Shown piece after piece: positions 48,015-60,316 of a stretch of DNA of 64,000 nt (positions are counted from its first letter, which is position 1; each line of letters begins with the position of its first letter). The position numbers were made by a program, and so were the translations under genes. The stretch is from positions 84,964 through 148,963 of the forward strand of contig RHGE01000002.1 in the NCBI GenBank assembly GCA_004296775.1, in the 5' to 3' direction. This stretch comes from Marinilabiliaceae bacterium JC017 (lineage in GTDB: Bacteria > Bacteroidota > Bacteroidia > Bacteroidales > Marinilabiliaceae). The notes below the pieces were generated by a model that worked only from the letters and a program-made list of their open reading frames with translations, was not told the origin of the DNA and searched no databases.

Positions 48015-49115
48015 CTATTCTTTATATACTCCTTTTAAAGCACCGGTTGCAGTATCAAGTTCAATCCGAACGTTATTTTGTTCCAGTAAATTGTGTGGCA
48101 ATGATATTAATTGACCATATTGGCCCAAAAGCACTTCTTTTTCCAACAGAAGTTTATTCCGGTCAATAATCTTCACGGTCGCTTTGGCCGGCATGCAATA
48201 AACCAATCCTTGCTGCGTACTCTCCTTTGGATTGGCTGATGGACCTGCCGGTAGTTCTTTCTTATCCGGCACCTGAATATCAATATATACCGGTGTTCCG
48301 CTTAAATCCATCTTATCTAAAATTCCCTGTTGGGAAGAAAATCTAAATAACACATCATTGTTGGTACTCATTGAATCAGGTAAAAAATCTATTGTTTTTA
48401 TTACCTGGAATTTCTCTTTCTTTCCAACGAACAACTCTAGAAAATTTTGTTCAATATTATTAAGTTCTCGCACCATTACTTCATACGATTGTCCATCGGG
48501 AGGCAAGTGCTCATAATCAGAGGCCAGAATTTTAAATCTTCGTTTACGAACTTTATAAATAAAATTAGCCGCTTCCTCGGCCATCGCTGCGGTTGATGTC
48601 TTTACCAATTGTTTTTCAAGCATGGGAACAGCATCGAAAGTTACATCCGCCAATTCAGGCCCCTTCTCTTGATCCTCTGTTCGCAAAGTAGTTACTTGTT
48701 TCGGTCCGATAGGCATATTTACCCCGGCCAACACTCCTTCCTCTGTTAAACTCAACAAAGGCGCCACGTTATTCCCTTCAAAATTAACTTTGAACCACTT
48801 ATTCTGATCAGGAACTCCAACGGTATATACCTTCACACTTTTCAACACCCACTCCACTTTATCATCAAGCACCACATTGCTGATATTAAGATATTTTTGG
48901 GAATACCGATAAAATGGTCCGACTTTACTAATGGTTTTCTCAGCTTCTACTTCAACCCTTACCGTTGTTGATGGTAAAGCATAAACCAAGGCGTTTTTTG
49001 TTGAGTTAGTCAGCTCTGTGGAGCTCTGCACATTCACTTTTGATGGCACACCAGTTTGACTGGCACATGCTCCCATAAAAAGAGCTATTAAAGCAAAAAA
49101 CAACCATTTTTTCAT
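48015..49115 (-). CDS. DUF4831 lipoprotein
   Basis: The 366-residue protein starts with a lipoprotein signal (FFALIALFMGAC) and then matches DUF4831: NALVYALPSTTVRVEVEAEKT, then GPFYRYSQKYLNISNVV, and later KLLLEKEVLLGQYGQLISLP. The family is known only from Bacteroidota and its function is unknown. It lies 41 bp upstream of pepD on the same strand, so it may begin that transcript. Confidence 0.85.
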   Translation of the reverse strand: MKKWLFFALIALFMGACASQTGVPSKVNVQSSTELTNSTKNALVYALPSTTVRVEVEAEKTISKVGPFYRYSQKYLNISNVVLDDKVEWVLKSVKVYTVGVPDQNKWFKVNFEGNNVAPLLSLTEEGVLAGVNMPIGPKQVTTLRTEDQEKGPELADVTFDAVPMLEKQLVKTSTAAMAEEAANFIYKVRKRRFKILASDYEHLPPDGQSYEVMVRELNNIEQNFLELFVGKKEKFQVIKTIDFLPDSMSTNNDVLFRFSSQQGILDKMDLSGTPVYIDIQVPDKKELPAGPSANPKESTQQGLVYCMPAKATVKIIDRNKLLLEKEVLLGQYGQLISLPHNLLEQNNVRIELDTATGALKGVYKE

Positions 49116-49310
49116 ATGTCAATCATTTAATTATCAATTATTATTCTCAGCAAAATTTAAACTAATTCCCATCTCTAATTTATCCTGCCAATTCTTAAAA
49201 TCCATTACGCTGTAAAAGCTAAATTCCTAAAAACTAAATCAACACAGTTGACCTTTTTTGAGTAAAACCTTCAAAGGTAAAGGAAAAAATCAAAATCCAA
49301 AGGAAGAATA

Positions 49311-50828
49311 TCATGTTCTTAAACAACGGAATCCGGCACCCAAATTCTGAATTATATCACCGGCAATTAAGCCTTCATAACCCTCTTTCTCCGCTGCTAC
49401 ATCTCCTGCAACACCATGAATATACACCCCTAAAATGGCAGCCTCAACAGACGAATACCCTTGACATAAAAGTCCTAAAATTATCCCCGTTAATACATCA
49501 CCACTTCCTGCGGTAGCCATTCCCGGATTACCCGACGTATTAAAATAACATTGCCTGCCAGGTCCGGCAACTATCGTATATGCTCCTTTCAACACAACAA
49601 TTACCCGATATTCTTCAACAAACGCCATTAATTTAAGATAACGCTCATAGCCCGAACCACTAGGAGTGGTTAACCTGTCAAATTCACCAGGGTGGGGTGT
49701 CAATATGGTTGTTTCCGGAAGTTCTTTGATAAGATCTTTGCATTGAGACAGAATATTAATAGCATCAGCATCAAGCACCATGGGTTTTTGTTTGTTCTCT
49801 TTTACTAGCAACTCCAGCACTCTCTTTGTATTAGGTTTTTGTCCAATCCCGGGACCCATACCAACCGCATCATAGGGGGATAATTCCGGATACTCCGAAA
49901 TAAGAACATCAGATCGATCAATGCTTACCATGGCTTCTGGCACTGCTGTTTGCATTACCGGATATCCCCAATGCGGAATATGTGCGGTTAACAGACCGGC
50001 TCCAGCCTTTAAGCAACCTCTGGAAGCCAATACCGCGGCACCCATTTTACCATATCCCCCTGCAATAAGAAGCGCATGACCAAAATGTCCTTTATGACTA
50101 AATCTGTTTCGTTTCTTTATTAATGACTTTGCCAATGAGTGATCAATTAAACGCCCTAAGGCTTCAGATTTTTCAATAGCTTTTGGATGCAACCCAATTG
50201 GCAAACAATACCACTCGCCTACAAACTGGTGATTCTCTGCAATCAAAAACGAGAGCTTCGGAAATTGGAGAGTTAGCGTATAATGAGCTTTTACGATAGC
50301 GTCCAGATCATTCATCCTGTTATCTTCACCCATCAATCCACTAGGAATATCAATTGAAATTATTGTTCCTCCACAAGCATTGATATGTTTTACAACCTCT
50401 TTAGGTAAATCATTCAATGGCCGCGTTAATCCCGATCCAAATAATCCGTCAACAATAAGGTCATCAGCAGTAAATCGAGGCCAATTTTCCTTTTTTAAAT
50501 CTAAATTAACTATTGAAATATTAGAAAAGACTCTTAATCGATCCAGGTTTAATTGGGCATCCTCGGAAAATATCCCTTTTGAGTTAACTAAATAGACACT
50601 CACATCCCAATCATTTAACAACAGAATTCGAGCCAGAGCCAGACCATCACCTCCATTATTTCCGGGACCAATAAAAAGTTTAACTGATCTTCTATGAAAG
50701 TTCTTTATTATCCAATCAAACAAAGCATGAGCAGCTCGCTCCATTAAGTTTATTGAAAGAATTGGTTCATGCTCTATGGAGTATTTATCAATCTCTGCAA
50801 TCTTTTTTACTGGAAATATCTTACTCAT
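49311..50828 (-). CDS. nnr: bifunctional NAD(P)H-hydrate epimerase / ADP-dependent dehydratase
   Basis: From ATG 50828 the protein has 505 residues. The N-terminal half is the epimerase (YjeF_N), with KLFIGPGNNGGDGLALARIL and DGLFGSGL. The C-terminal half is the dehydratase, with GKMGAAVLASRG, LTPHPGEFDRL and GNPGMATAGSGDVLTGI. It repairs damaged NADHX and NADPHX. It stands alone with an open 340-bp divergent region to the POT gene. Confidence 0.95.
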   Translation of the reverse strand: MSKIFPVKKIAEIDKYSIEHEPILSINLMERAAHALFDWIIKNFHRRSVKLFIGPGNNGGDGLALARILLLNDWDVSVYLVNSKGIFSEDAQLNLDRLRVFSNISIVNLDLKKENWPRFTADDLIVDGLFGSGLTRPLNDLPKEVVKHINACGGTIISIDIPSGLMGEDNRMNDLDAIVKAHYTLTLQFPKLSFLIAENHQFVGEWYCLPIGLHPKAIEKSEALGRLIDHSLAKSLIKKRNRFSHKGHFGHALLIAGGYGKMGAAVLASRGCLKAGAGLLTAHIPHWGYPVMQTAVPEAMVSIDRSDVLISEYPELSPYDAVGMGPGIGQKPNTKRVLELLVKENKQKPMVLDADAINILSQCKDLIKELPETTILTPHPGEFDRLTTPSGSGYERYLKLMAFVEEYRVIVVLKGAYTIVAGPGRQCYFNTSGNPGMATAGSGDVLTGIILGLLCQGYSSVEAAILGVYIHGVAGDVAAEKEGYEGLIAGDIIQNLGAGFRCLRT

Positions 50829-51124
50829 GAATTGACAGTTTTCAGGAACCAAACAAAGTTAAAAGAATTTACCATAGAAATAGTTGACGAATGTTACTGT
50901 ATTCAAATATGAACAAGAATCTGCCCTAATTTTTAACCCTAGAAAAAACAAAGTCATAAAAATGCACCAAAGAGGCCCATGCTTGCGAGCTTTATAAACT
51001 TTCAAATCATCACAAATAATTTGAACAAGAACAAATTGCTATTTTTCCACAATTTTATACACAATTTTACATTCTAGTATTCAATACCTTATATCTCAAC
51101 CATAACAACACCTGATTCTTTCGA

Positions 51125-51155
51125 TTTGTAAGTGCTCCTTTTTTATTTATTTTTG
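51125..51155 (+). promoter_or_regulatory. Bacteroidota-type promoter of the POT transporter
   Basis: TTTG at 51125-51128 and TATTTTTG at 51148-51155 are separated by exactly 19 bp, a full match. The start codon is 40 bp beyond. The rest of the 50829-51124 interval has no gene. Confidence 0.8.
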
Positions 51156-51194
51156 CTCTCCTTGATAAAATAACTAACTTAAAATTAACTAGAT

Positions 51195-52712
51195 ATGTTT
51201 AAAGGACATCCTAAGGGACTTATTCCAGCCGCATTAGCCAACATGGGGGAACGCTTTGGTTTCTACACGATGATGGCTATCCTGGCGCTTTTTATCCAGG
51301 CGAAATTTGGTTTGAATGAAACCTATTCCGGTATTATTTATGCCACATTTTATTCTTCAATTTACTTTCTTGCAATTGCCGGAGGATTAATTGCAGATAA
51401 AACAAAAAACTACAAAAAGACGATCCTCATTGGTCTTTTATTAATGGCCTTAGGGTATTTCCTAATTGCTATCCCCACCCCAACTCCCGTACCTAATCTA
51501 CCATTATATCTAGGGATGACCTGTGTTGGATTATTTGTAATTGCTTTTGGTAATGGACTATTTAAAGGCAATTTACAAGCTTTAGTAGGTCAAATGTATG
51601 ACAATGATGAGCATCGCAAATTACGTGACTCAGGCTTCTCAATTTTTTATGCATTCATTAACATCGGTGCTATTTTTGCTCCCATGATTGCTCCTGCTGT
51701 GAGAAGTTGGTGGTTATCAAGATCCGGTTTTTCTTACGAAGCAGCCTTACCTGAACTTTGTCACCAACATTTAGCAGGTACTTTAACAGACAGCGCTACT
51801 GAAAGATTTCAATCATTAGCCAATAGCGTTAGTAGTAATCCAATTGCTGATTACACGGCTTTTTGTAATGAATATCTAAATGTATTTAACGAAGGCTTTC
51901 ACTTTGCCTTTGGTGTGGCAATCATAGCAATGGCTATTTCCATAGGTATTTATATCAAAAACAAGAAAAACTTCCCGGATCCTGCCCTTTCCCAAAGAGC
52001 GAAAGGCAGTAAAACATCCAAGGTTGATGAGATGGATATTAAGGAAGTTAAACAGCGTATTTATGCATTATTAGCAGTATTTGGCGTAGTTATTTTCTTC
52101 TGGTTTTCATTTCACCAAAATGGGTTAACCCTTACTTTCTTTGCCCGGGATTATACGGTCTTGCATATAGGAAGTTTTGAACTTTCACCAGAGATGTTTC
52201 AATCAATGAATCCGTTTTTTGTTGTCTTTCTGACTCCAATAATTGTAGGTCTTTTTGGATACCTTCGGAAAAGAGATATTGAGCCATCTACCCCAAAGAA
52301 AATCGCAATTGGAATGTTTATTGCGGCATTAGCCTATGTGGTAATGACATTGGGATCATTAGGTGTGCCTCCACTATCAGAAGTAAAAGAGATGGGAGGA
52401 TTACACGAAGATATGAGGGTAACGCCGTTCCTGTTAATTTTTACCTATTTAATTCTAACGCTTGCTGAATTATTTATCAGTCCATTGGGCATATCATTCG
52501 TTTCCAAAGTAGCTCCTCCAAAATACCAAGGTATAATGCAAGGTCTATGGTTAGGCGCAACTGGTGCTGGTAATCAATTATTGGTATTTGGTGCAATGTT
52601 GTATAGTGGCGTGGCTATCTGGTTAACATGGTCAGTATTTGTAGTTGCTTGCCTTGTTTCGATGTTTACCATGCTATTCATGTTAAAATGGTTAGAAAGA
52701 GTTTCTGAGTAA
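51195..52712 (+). CDS. POT family proton-dependent oligopeptide transporter
   Basis: The 505-residue protein has the POT signature ANMGERFGFYTMMAIL with the Glu-Arg pair of the proton-coupling site. About twelve to fourteen membrane helices follow, including GNGLFKGNLQALVGQMY and FINIGAIFAPMIAP. It imports di- and tripeptides with protons. Together with pepD nearby it suggests peptide nutrition. Confidence 0.92.
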   Translation: MFKGHPKGLIPAALANMGERFGFYTMMAILALFIQAKFGLNETYSGIIYATFYSSIYFLAIAGGLIADKTKNYKKTILIGLLLMALGYFLIAIPTPTPVPNLPLYLGMTCVGLFVIAFGNGLFKGNLQALVGQMYDNDEHRKLRDSGFSIFYAFINIGAIFAPMIAPAVRSWWLSRSGFSYEAALPELCHQHLAGTLTDSATERFQSLANSVSSNPIADYTAFCNEYLNVFNEGFHFAFGVAIIAMAISIGIYIKNKKNFPDPALSQRAKGSKTSKVDEMDIKEVKQRIYALLAVFGVVIFFWFSFHQNGLTLTFFARDYTVLHIGSFELSPEMFQSMNPFFVVFLTPIIVGLFGYLRKRDIEPSTPKKIAIGMFIAALAYVVMTLGSLGVPPLSEVKEMGGLHEDMRVTPFLLIFTYLILTLAELFISPLGISFVSKVAPPKYQGIMQGLWLGATGAGNQLLVFGAMLYSGVAIWLTWSVFVVACLVSMFTMLFMLKWLERVSE

Positions 52713-52730
52713 ATAAAATTAACCTATATA

Positions 52731-52756
52731 AAAAAGAGGCCTTTCGGCCTCTTTTT
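52731..52756. terminator. bidirectional terminator
   Basis: AAAAAGAGGCC pairs perfectly with GGCCTCTTTTT across the 4-base loop TTTC. It sits between the POT stop (52712) and the minus-strand UspA stop (52756), which begins at the end of the stem. Confidence 0.9.
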
Positions 52757-53574
52757 TATTTCTTCGTTTTATCATGTAAAATCAACATTGGATGTTCGGG
52801 ATGAAGTACCATTTGCTTTGTAACACTTGGATGGAATAAACGTTCGAAGAAACCAACATTATGACGAATCATGGTAACAATATCCGCCTCATTATCATCC
52901 ATAAATTTAAAAATACCATTACTCACATTTTCTCCTTCAATAAAATTAAAACTTAAATTAATTCCCGGAAAATGAGAGGCAATGGTTTCCTCGGCATCCA
53001 GACGATTGACATATTCATCCTCTAAAACATTCACAAACAAAAGGGCTGCCTCAAATTGATGAGCAATTTCCCTTAACGGCTCAACAATTTCATCTACTTT
53101 GAAATCTTGTAAATCGGTAGCAAAAACAATTTTGTCTGGTTTTTTAAACTTAGCATGCTTAGGAACAACCAGAATAGGAGCATCAATGGTTTTAATAATT
53201 TCATACGCATTGCTTCCTAATAAGAAGTTTTCGAGTGCTGTTTCCCCCCTGCAACCCATCACGATCAAGTCAGGCACATAATCACCTAATTCCTGACGCA
53301 CAACATCTAATAAGGAACCAAATCGAGAAGCTAATTCAACACGAGCGTTTGGATAACGTCGATGTAGTAAGGACAGTTCATTTTTTAATCCTTTCAGACT
53401 TTCCTCTGCAAGTTCTTCCTTGACTTGCATAATATAAGGACTACCGCTAAATTCCAGATCGTATGCATTTAAAAGGTTAAAATACACCTTTTCATTTTCA
53501 AACATTTTGAGTGCATACATTGCGGCGTTCCTGGCAGTGTCTGAAAAATCAGTCAACAACAAAATGCGTTTCAT
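52756..53574 (-). CDS. universal stress protein with two Usp domains
   Basis: The 272-residue protein has two Usp domains, from residues 1 and about 145. The first carries RILLLTDFSDTARNAAMYALKM and the ATP-binding-like VMGCRGETALENFLLGSNAYEII. The second is KIVFATDLQDFK..., ending HPEHPMLILHD, and lacks the GxxG-type loop. Such tandem Usp proteins respond to stress and may bind ATP. It is a single gene. Confidence 0.93.
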   Translation of the reverse strand: MKRILLLTDFSDTARNAAMYALKMFENEKVYFNLLNAYDLEFSGSPYIMQVKEELAEESLKGLKNELSLLHRRYPNARVELASRFGSLLDVVRQELGDYVPDLIVMGCRGETALENFLLGSNAYEIIKTIDAPILVVPKHAKFKKPDKIVFATDLQDFKVDEIVEPLREIAHQFEAALLFVNVLEDEYVNRLDAEETIASHFPGINLSFNFIEGENVSNGIFKFMDDNEADIVTMIRHNVGFFERLFHPSVTKQMVLHPEHPMLILHDKTKK

Positions 53575-53850
53575 AACCAGGAGTTTTTGGAATTACCTAG
53601 AAGCTAATAAGAAAATCAATGCCGCAAAGGCCAAGATGAGAGAACATAGCTGACATTTCCATGCTATGATAAGAGCTACTAATTCGTTATACGAAAAAGG
53701 CATGGATTTAGTTATAATCTTAATCTTCTAGAAACAGCAGTTCATCAACACTTATCATGCATTGATCAACTTTAGGTAACTTTTTTACAGCAATTACGAA
53801 GCAATGCTATTGTTGCGGTCGAAAATTTATCCCACCCCTTCTTTCCTCTC

Positions 53851-54216
53851 CTACATTTTTTTGAGCCGATCTATCCGTTTCAGTACAAAATCTCCCATCA
53901 AATTTTGATCATCAATGCTTTTTCCAACAATAATATCTTCATCATTTTCAATAAAACCTATCCGATCATCCAACTCATATTCAATATCACCGTTACTTTC
54001 GATGATTTCATAGCTTTTTCCTCTGATTATCACTCGATCATCGAGCACTTCACCGGTTATATCAACGGAAATAATAAAAGGAGGGTCTTCGTTAATATAT
54101 TCGCTATAGACAATGGTTCCTGAAATTTGCAGATCGATCTGTTTAAAGACAGCGATACCTACATCGAAACCAAATTCAAAACGTTCAAAAAACTGCCAAT
54201 GTCCGGTTAAATCCAT
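53851..54216 (-). CDS. hypothetical small beta-rich protein
   Basis: The 121-residue acidic protein starts MDLTGHWQFF and has alternating beta-strand-like stretches (FKQIDLQISGTIVYSEYI, DRVIIRGKSYEIIES). It may be lipocalin-like. No signal peptide or named motif was found. It lies 60 bp after the V-ATPase operon with a terminator between, so it is probably transcribed separately. Neighbours do not hint at its role. Confidence 0.6.
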   Translation of the reverse strand: MDLTGHWQFFERFEFGFDVGIAVFKQIDLQISGTIVYSEYINEDPPFIISVDITGEVLDDRVIIRGKSYEIIESNGDIEYELDDRIGFIENDEDIIVGKSIDDQNLMGDFVLKRIDRLKKM

Positions 54217-54226
54217 ATAATGAAAA

Positions 54227-54256
54227 AACCGGCAACATTAAAAAAAGTTGCCGGTT
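54227..54256 (-). terminator. terminator of the V-type ATPase operon
   Basis: AACCGGCAAC and GTTGCCGGTT form a 10-bp stem with a 10-base loop. The minus strand continues into TTTTTT. It lies 20 bp after the K-subunit stop. Confidence 0.85.
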
Positions 54257-54276
54257 CACAATTTTAAATATTAAAA

Positions 54277-56559
<2,283 letters not shown>

Positions 56560-56563
<4 letters not shown>

Positions 56564-57162
56564 GATTCCACCTCCATTTGTTGTTTCCGACCCTTAACAA
56601 TTTTCTGAGCCGACTTAGAAAGGTTTTCTTCATCTTCCAGGAAGCGTTTAATCTTACGAATCGCATCCTGATAACCGGGAATTTGCACCTTTTCGTACAA
56701 GTTCACCTTCTGCGTAGTCTTTTTCCTGGCAAAATCAAGCAGGTTCATTTTCTGAACAAATACCTCCCGCTCAATAGCAATACGTGCCATATCTTTTACC
56801 AATTTGATCCCATCGGCAAACCAAACCGGTTGATTAAACAAGCTATACTCTTTCACCTGGAATTCCACCTCTTCTAAAACAGGGGTATAAACACCCGCTA
56901 ATTTTTTCACTGAGAGATGCACATCCTTGATCACTATCAAAGACATATCAAATTCCCCCCACAGGCGCATCATCCCTTCATACTGACTCACCTGCTTTTC
57001 CAACTCTTTTTCAAGTAAGGCTGCCCGATCTTTTGCACGTTTTACTTCCATTCGCAACGCCGACTCTTTGTTCTTTAAAGTAGGCAACGCACGTTCCCTA
57101 ACTTTCAACTGTTTATCAAGCGCTTGCTGTGAAATTTTATTATATTGAAATTTTATCGACAC
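56560..57162 (-). CDS. ntpD: V-type ATPase subunit D (central shaft)
   Basis: The 200-residue protein is nearly all helix with long heptad stretches (LLEKELEKQVSQYEGMMRLWGE). It has the family ends: an early basic helix (LKVRERALPTLKNKESALRMEVKRAK) and the C-terminal FARKKTTQKVNLYEKVQIPG, the classic D-subunit end. It couples rotation to the A3B3 head. It is co-transcribed with the B gene, 29 bp upstream. Confidence 0.95.
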
Positions 57163-57191
57163 AACGGGTCCTTTTTAAGTTGATAATCGAA

Positions 57192-58514
57192 TTACTTCTC
57201 TTCCCAGTACTTTTCGACAAATTCTTGTTTGATACCCACCTCTGCCTTCGAGAAGAAGTTGCGGAATAATCCCCAGGAGATATCAAGCATGGCTTCTGTG
57301 TCAACATTTACATCAATCGCCAATAATTTGTCAGAATAAGCCTTGGCATATTCAAGCGTTCGTTCATCATAATCAGAAAGGTCAAAACCGTTCTCCATTT
57401 TTGTCCGTGCATTGGCAGCATCAGCAAATAAACGAACCGCAGCATTCATCACCTGTGGATGATCTGTCCGTGTCTGTTTTCCAATCACTAATTGCTTCAA
57501 TCTTGATAAACTACGGAATGGATCGACAATTACTTTTCCAATTTCAGTATCCCGACGCAGGAATAACTGTCCTTCAGTGATATAACCTGTATTATCCGGA
57601 ATGGCATGAGTAATATCCCCCCCTGATAACGTGGTTACAGCAATAATAGTAATCGAGCCTCCTTCTGGAAATTGTACCGCTTTCTCATAAATACGCGCTA
57701 AGTCTGAATACAGCGATCCTGGCATACTGTCTTTTGACGGTATTTGATCCATCCGGTTGGACACAATACTTAATGCATCCGCAAAAAGGGTCATATCCGT
57801 TAGCAGAACCAATACTTTTTCATTCTTATCAACGGCAAAATACTCTGCTGCTGTCAAGGCCATATCAGGAACCAACAAACGTTCCACCGGTGGATTATCT
57901 GTTGTGTTTACAAAGCTGACAATACGGTCAAGAGCACCTGCGTTATCAAAAACATTTTTAAAGAACAGATAATCATCATTCGAAAGTCCCATACCTCCCA
58001 AAATGATTTTGTCTGCTTCAGCACGTAAGGCCACATTAGCCATTACCTGGTTGTATGGCTGGTCAGGATCCGCAAAAAACGGAATCTTCTGCCCTGTAAC
58101 CAAGGAGTTGTTAAGGTCAATACCAGCAATACCAGTAGCAATAAGTTGCGATGGTTGCTTACGTCTTACCGGATTCACTGATGGAGATCCAATGTCACGC
58201 GTCTCACCTTCTACCTCAGGACCACCATCGATAGGTTGACCATAAGCATTAAAAAAACGCCCGGCCAATTGATCACTCACTTTTAACTGTGGCGGACGCC
58301 CTAAAAATACTACCTCCGCATTCGTAGGAATACCTTCTGTTCCTGAGAATATCTGTAAGGTAACATCATCACCAAATATTTTCACAACCTGACCTAACCG
58401 GCCATTTACAATAGCCATCTCTTCATTCCCGATTCCCTGGGCTTTAAGCTGGATTGTTGCTTTTGTGATATTTGTAATCTTTGTATATACTTTTTGAAAA
58501 GCTTGAGTTTCCAT
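57192..58514 (-). CDS. ntpB: V-type ATPase subunit B
   Basis: The 440-residue non-catalytic nucleotide-binding subunit lacks a Walker A loop, as expected. It carries LVTGQKIPFFADPDQPYNQ and FVNTTDNPPVERLLVPDMALTAAEYFA, diagnostic of V-type B, and IYEKAVQFPEGGSITII. It forms the hexameric head with subunit A. The gene lies 35 bp after the A gene in the operon. Confidence 0.96.
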   Translation of the reverse strand: METQAFQKVYTKITNITKATIQLKAQGIGNEEMAIVNGRLGQVVKIFGDDVTLQIFSGTEGIPTNAEVVFLGRPPQLKVSDQLAGRFFNAYGQPIDGGPEVEGETRDIGSPSVNPVRRKQPSQLIATGIAGIDLNNSLVTGQKIPFFADPDQPYNQVMANVALRAEADKIILGGMGLSNDDYLFFKNVFDNAGALDRIVSFVNTTDNPPVERLLVPDMALTAAEYFAVDKNEKVLVLLTDMTLFADALSIVSNRMDQIPSKDSMPGSLYSDLARIYEKAVQFPEGGSITIIAVTTLSGGDITHAIPDNTGYITEGQLFLRRDTEIGKVIVDPFRSLSRLKQLVIGKQTRTDHPQVMNAAVRLFADAANARTKMENGFDLSDYDERTLEYAKAYSDKLLAIDVNVDTEAMLDISWGLFRNFFSKAEVGIKQEFVEKYWEEK

Positions 58515-58549
58515 GAATATAAATTTTTCAGTTACTGATCCTTCCGGAA

Positions 58550-60316
58550 TTAATTCATTCTCTCTTTCAGCATATCACTCAGTTCAACTTCATAGTTATT
58601 GAATTTCTCTGATTTAAATTCAGAGTAGTTCATTTGTTTAAACTGATTAATAAGCTGCTTGAAAAAGTTTTGAACTTCATCGAAATTATCAAACTTCAAT
58701 TTTGCATGTGCAATATCAAGGATTTTTGACAACATATATTCCTGACGTTCCATAGGCGTAGAAGCATCAATTTTATCAAAGGCATCCTGTTGTAATATTA
58801 CAAAGTCAATCAATTCTGATTTCCAAAAACGCATATGAAAATCGATGGGTACACCATCATCCCCTAGAATATTAATTTGCTCCTGGGCTTCTTTACCACG
58901 CAACAAAATATCTTTTGCATCCAACACATTACCTAACCAGGCTTCACCCACATTCGAAACAAGGTACTCCTGCACTTCAGGATACTCCAGGTATTTTGAA
59001 TAGCTATCAATTGCATCAATAGCAGGATACCGCTTACTATCTGCACGGGCCTGAGAAAGACCATAGAAACATCTGGCTGCCTTACGAGTTGATTCGGTTA
59101 CCGGCTCTTTTAAGTTACCTCCGGCAGGAGATACAGTACCGATGAAAGTAATAGATCCGGTTGATCCATTATTGAGGTATACATAACCCGCCCGTGAATA
59201 GAAGTTAGACACAATGGCTGACAAGTCCATAGGGAAAGCATCTGGTCCGGGAAGTTCTTCAAGACGGTTAGACATCTCACGCAATGCCTGAGCCCAACGC
59301 GATGTGGAATCGGCCATTAACAACACACGTAATCCCATGGATCGATAATACTCTCCAAGCGCCATTGCAGTATACACAGATGCTTCACGAGCAGCAACCG
59401 GCATATTAGATGTATTGGCAATAATCGTGGTACGTTCAATCAGCTTTTTACCGGTTCTGGGATCCTCCAATTCAGGAAATTCTGAAAAGATCTCTACAAC
59501 CTCATTTGCACGTTCCCCACAAGCGGCAATAATTACAATATCGGCTTCTGCTTGCTTTGAAATAGCATGCTGTAATACGGTTTTACCGGTACCAAACGGA
59601 CCGGGAATAAATCCGGTTCCCCCTTCAGTAATAGGATTTAAGGTGTCAATACACCGTACTCCTGTTTCCAATGGTTTAAATGGACGAGGTTTTTCTTTAT
59701 AAGCCCTGACAGCCATTTTTACCGGCCATTTTTGCACCATGGTCACAGGAAGCTCCTGGCCTTCCTTATCTTCGATAATAGCAATGGTATCATCAACCTT
59801 ATAATCACCAGCGGCTACCACACGCTTCACTTTATAACTTCCTTCCAATTTAAAAGGAACCATAATTTTGTGGGGCATTCCATTTTCATGCACTTCCCCT
59901 AGCCAATCACCTGCAGCCACTTCATCACCTGCTTTTGCAATTGGGGTAAAACTCCATATTTTATCACGATCCAAAGGATCGGTATAATCACCTCGCTTCA
60001 GAAAGACACCTTTCATTTTATCAAGGTCATTTTGCAGACCATCATAGTTTTTAGAAAGGATACCCGGTCCTAGAGTCACTTCCAGCATGTGCCCTTCAAA
60101 TACCACATTGGTTCCTACCTTCAAGCCCCTGGTGCTTTCAAATACCTGAACATAGGCGCTATTTCCGATTATTTTAATAACCTCTGCCATCAAGTCAGAC
60201 TCCTGATGCTGTATGAAACAAATTTCGTTTTGAGCCACAGGGCCGTCAACTTCTACAGTGACCAGGTTAGCAATAATTCCGGCTACCTTACCGGTAGTTT
60301 TATTTTTTCTTTCCAT
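58550..60316 (-). CDS. ntpA: V-type ATPase subunit A (catalytic)
   Basis: The 588-residue subunit carries the Walker A loop GPFGTGKT and Walker B-type LLMADSTSRWAQALREMS. GERANEVVEIFSEFPELEDP and the V-type extra domain (residues about 110-200) are intact, so it should hydrolyse or make ATP. The start overlaps the DUF2764 stop by 17 bp. Confidence 0.97.
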   Translation of the reverse strand: MERKNKTTGKVAGIIANLVTVEVDGPVAQNEICFIQHQESDLMAEVIKIIGNSAYVQVFESTRGLKVGTNVVFEGHMLEVTLGPGILSKNYDGLQNDLDKMKGVFLKRGDYTDPLDRDKIWSFTPIAKAGDEVAAGDWLGEVHENGMPHKIMVPFKLEGSYKVKRVVAAGDYKVDDTIAIIEDKEGQELPVTMVQKWPVKMAVRAYKEKPRPFKPLETGVRCIDTLNPITEGGTGFIPGPFGTGKTVLQHAISKQAEADIVIIAACGERANEVVEIFSEFPELEDPRTGKKLIERTTIIANTSNMPVAAREASVYTAMALGEYYRSMGLRVLLMADSTSRWAQALREMSNRLEELPGPDAFPMDLSAIVSNFYSRAGYVYLNNGSTGSITFIGTVSPAGGNLKEPVTESTRKAARCFYGLSQARADSKRYPAIDAIDSYSKYLEYPEVQEYLVSNVGEAWLGNVLDAKDILLRGKEAQEQINILGDDGVPIDFHMRFWKSELIDFVILQQDAFDKIDASTPMERQEYMLSKILDIAHAKLKFDNFDEVQNFFKQLINQFKQMNYSEFKSEKFNNYEVELSDMLKERMN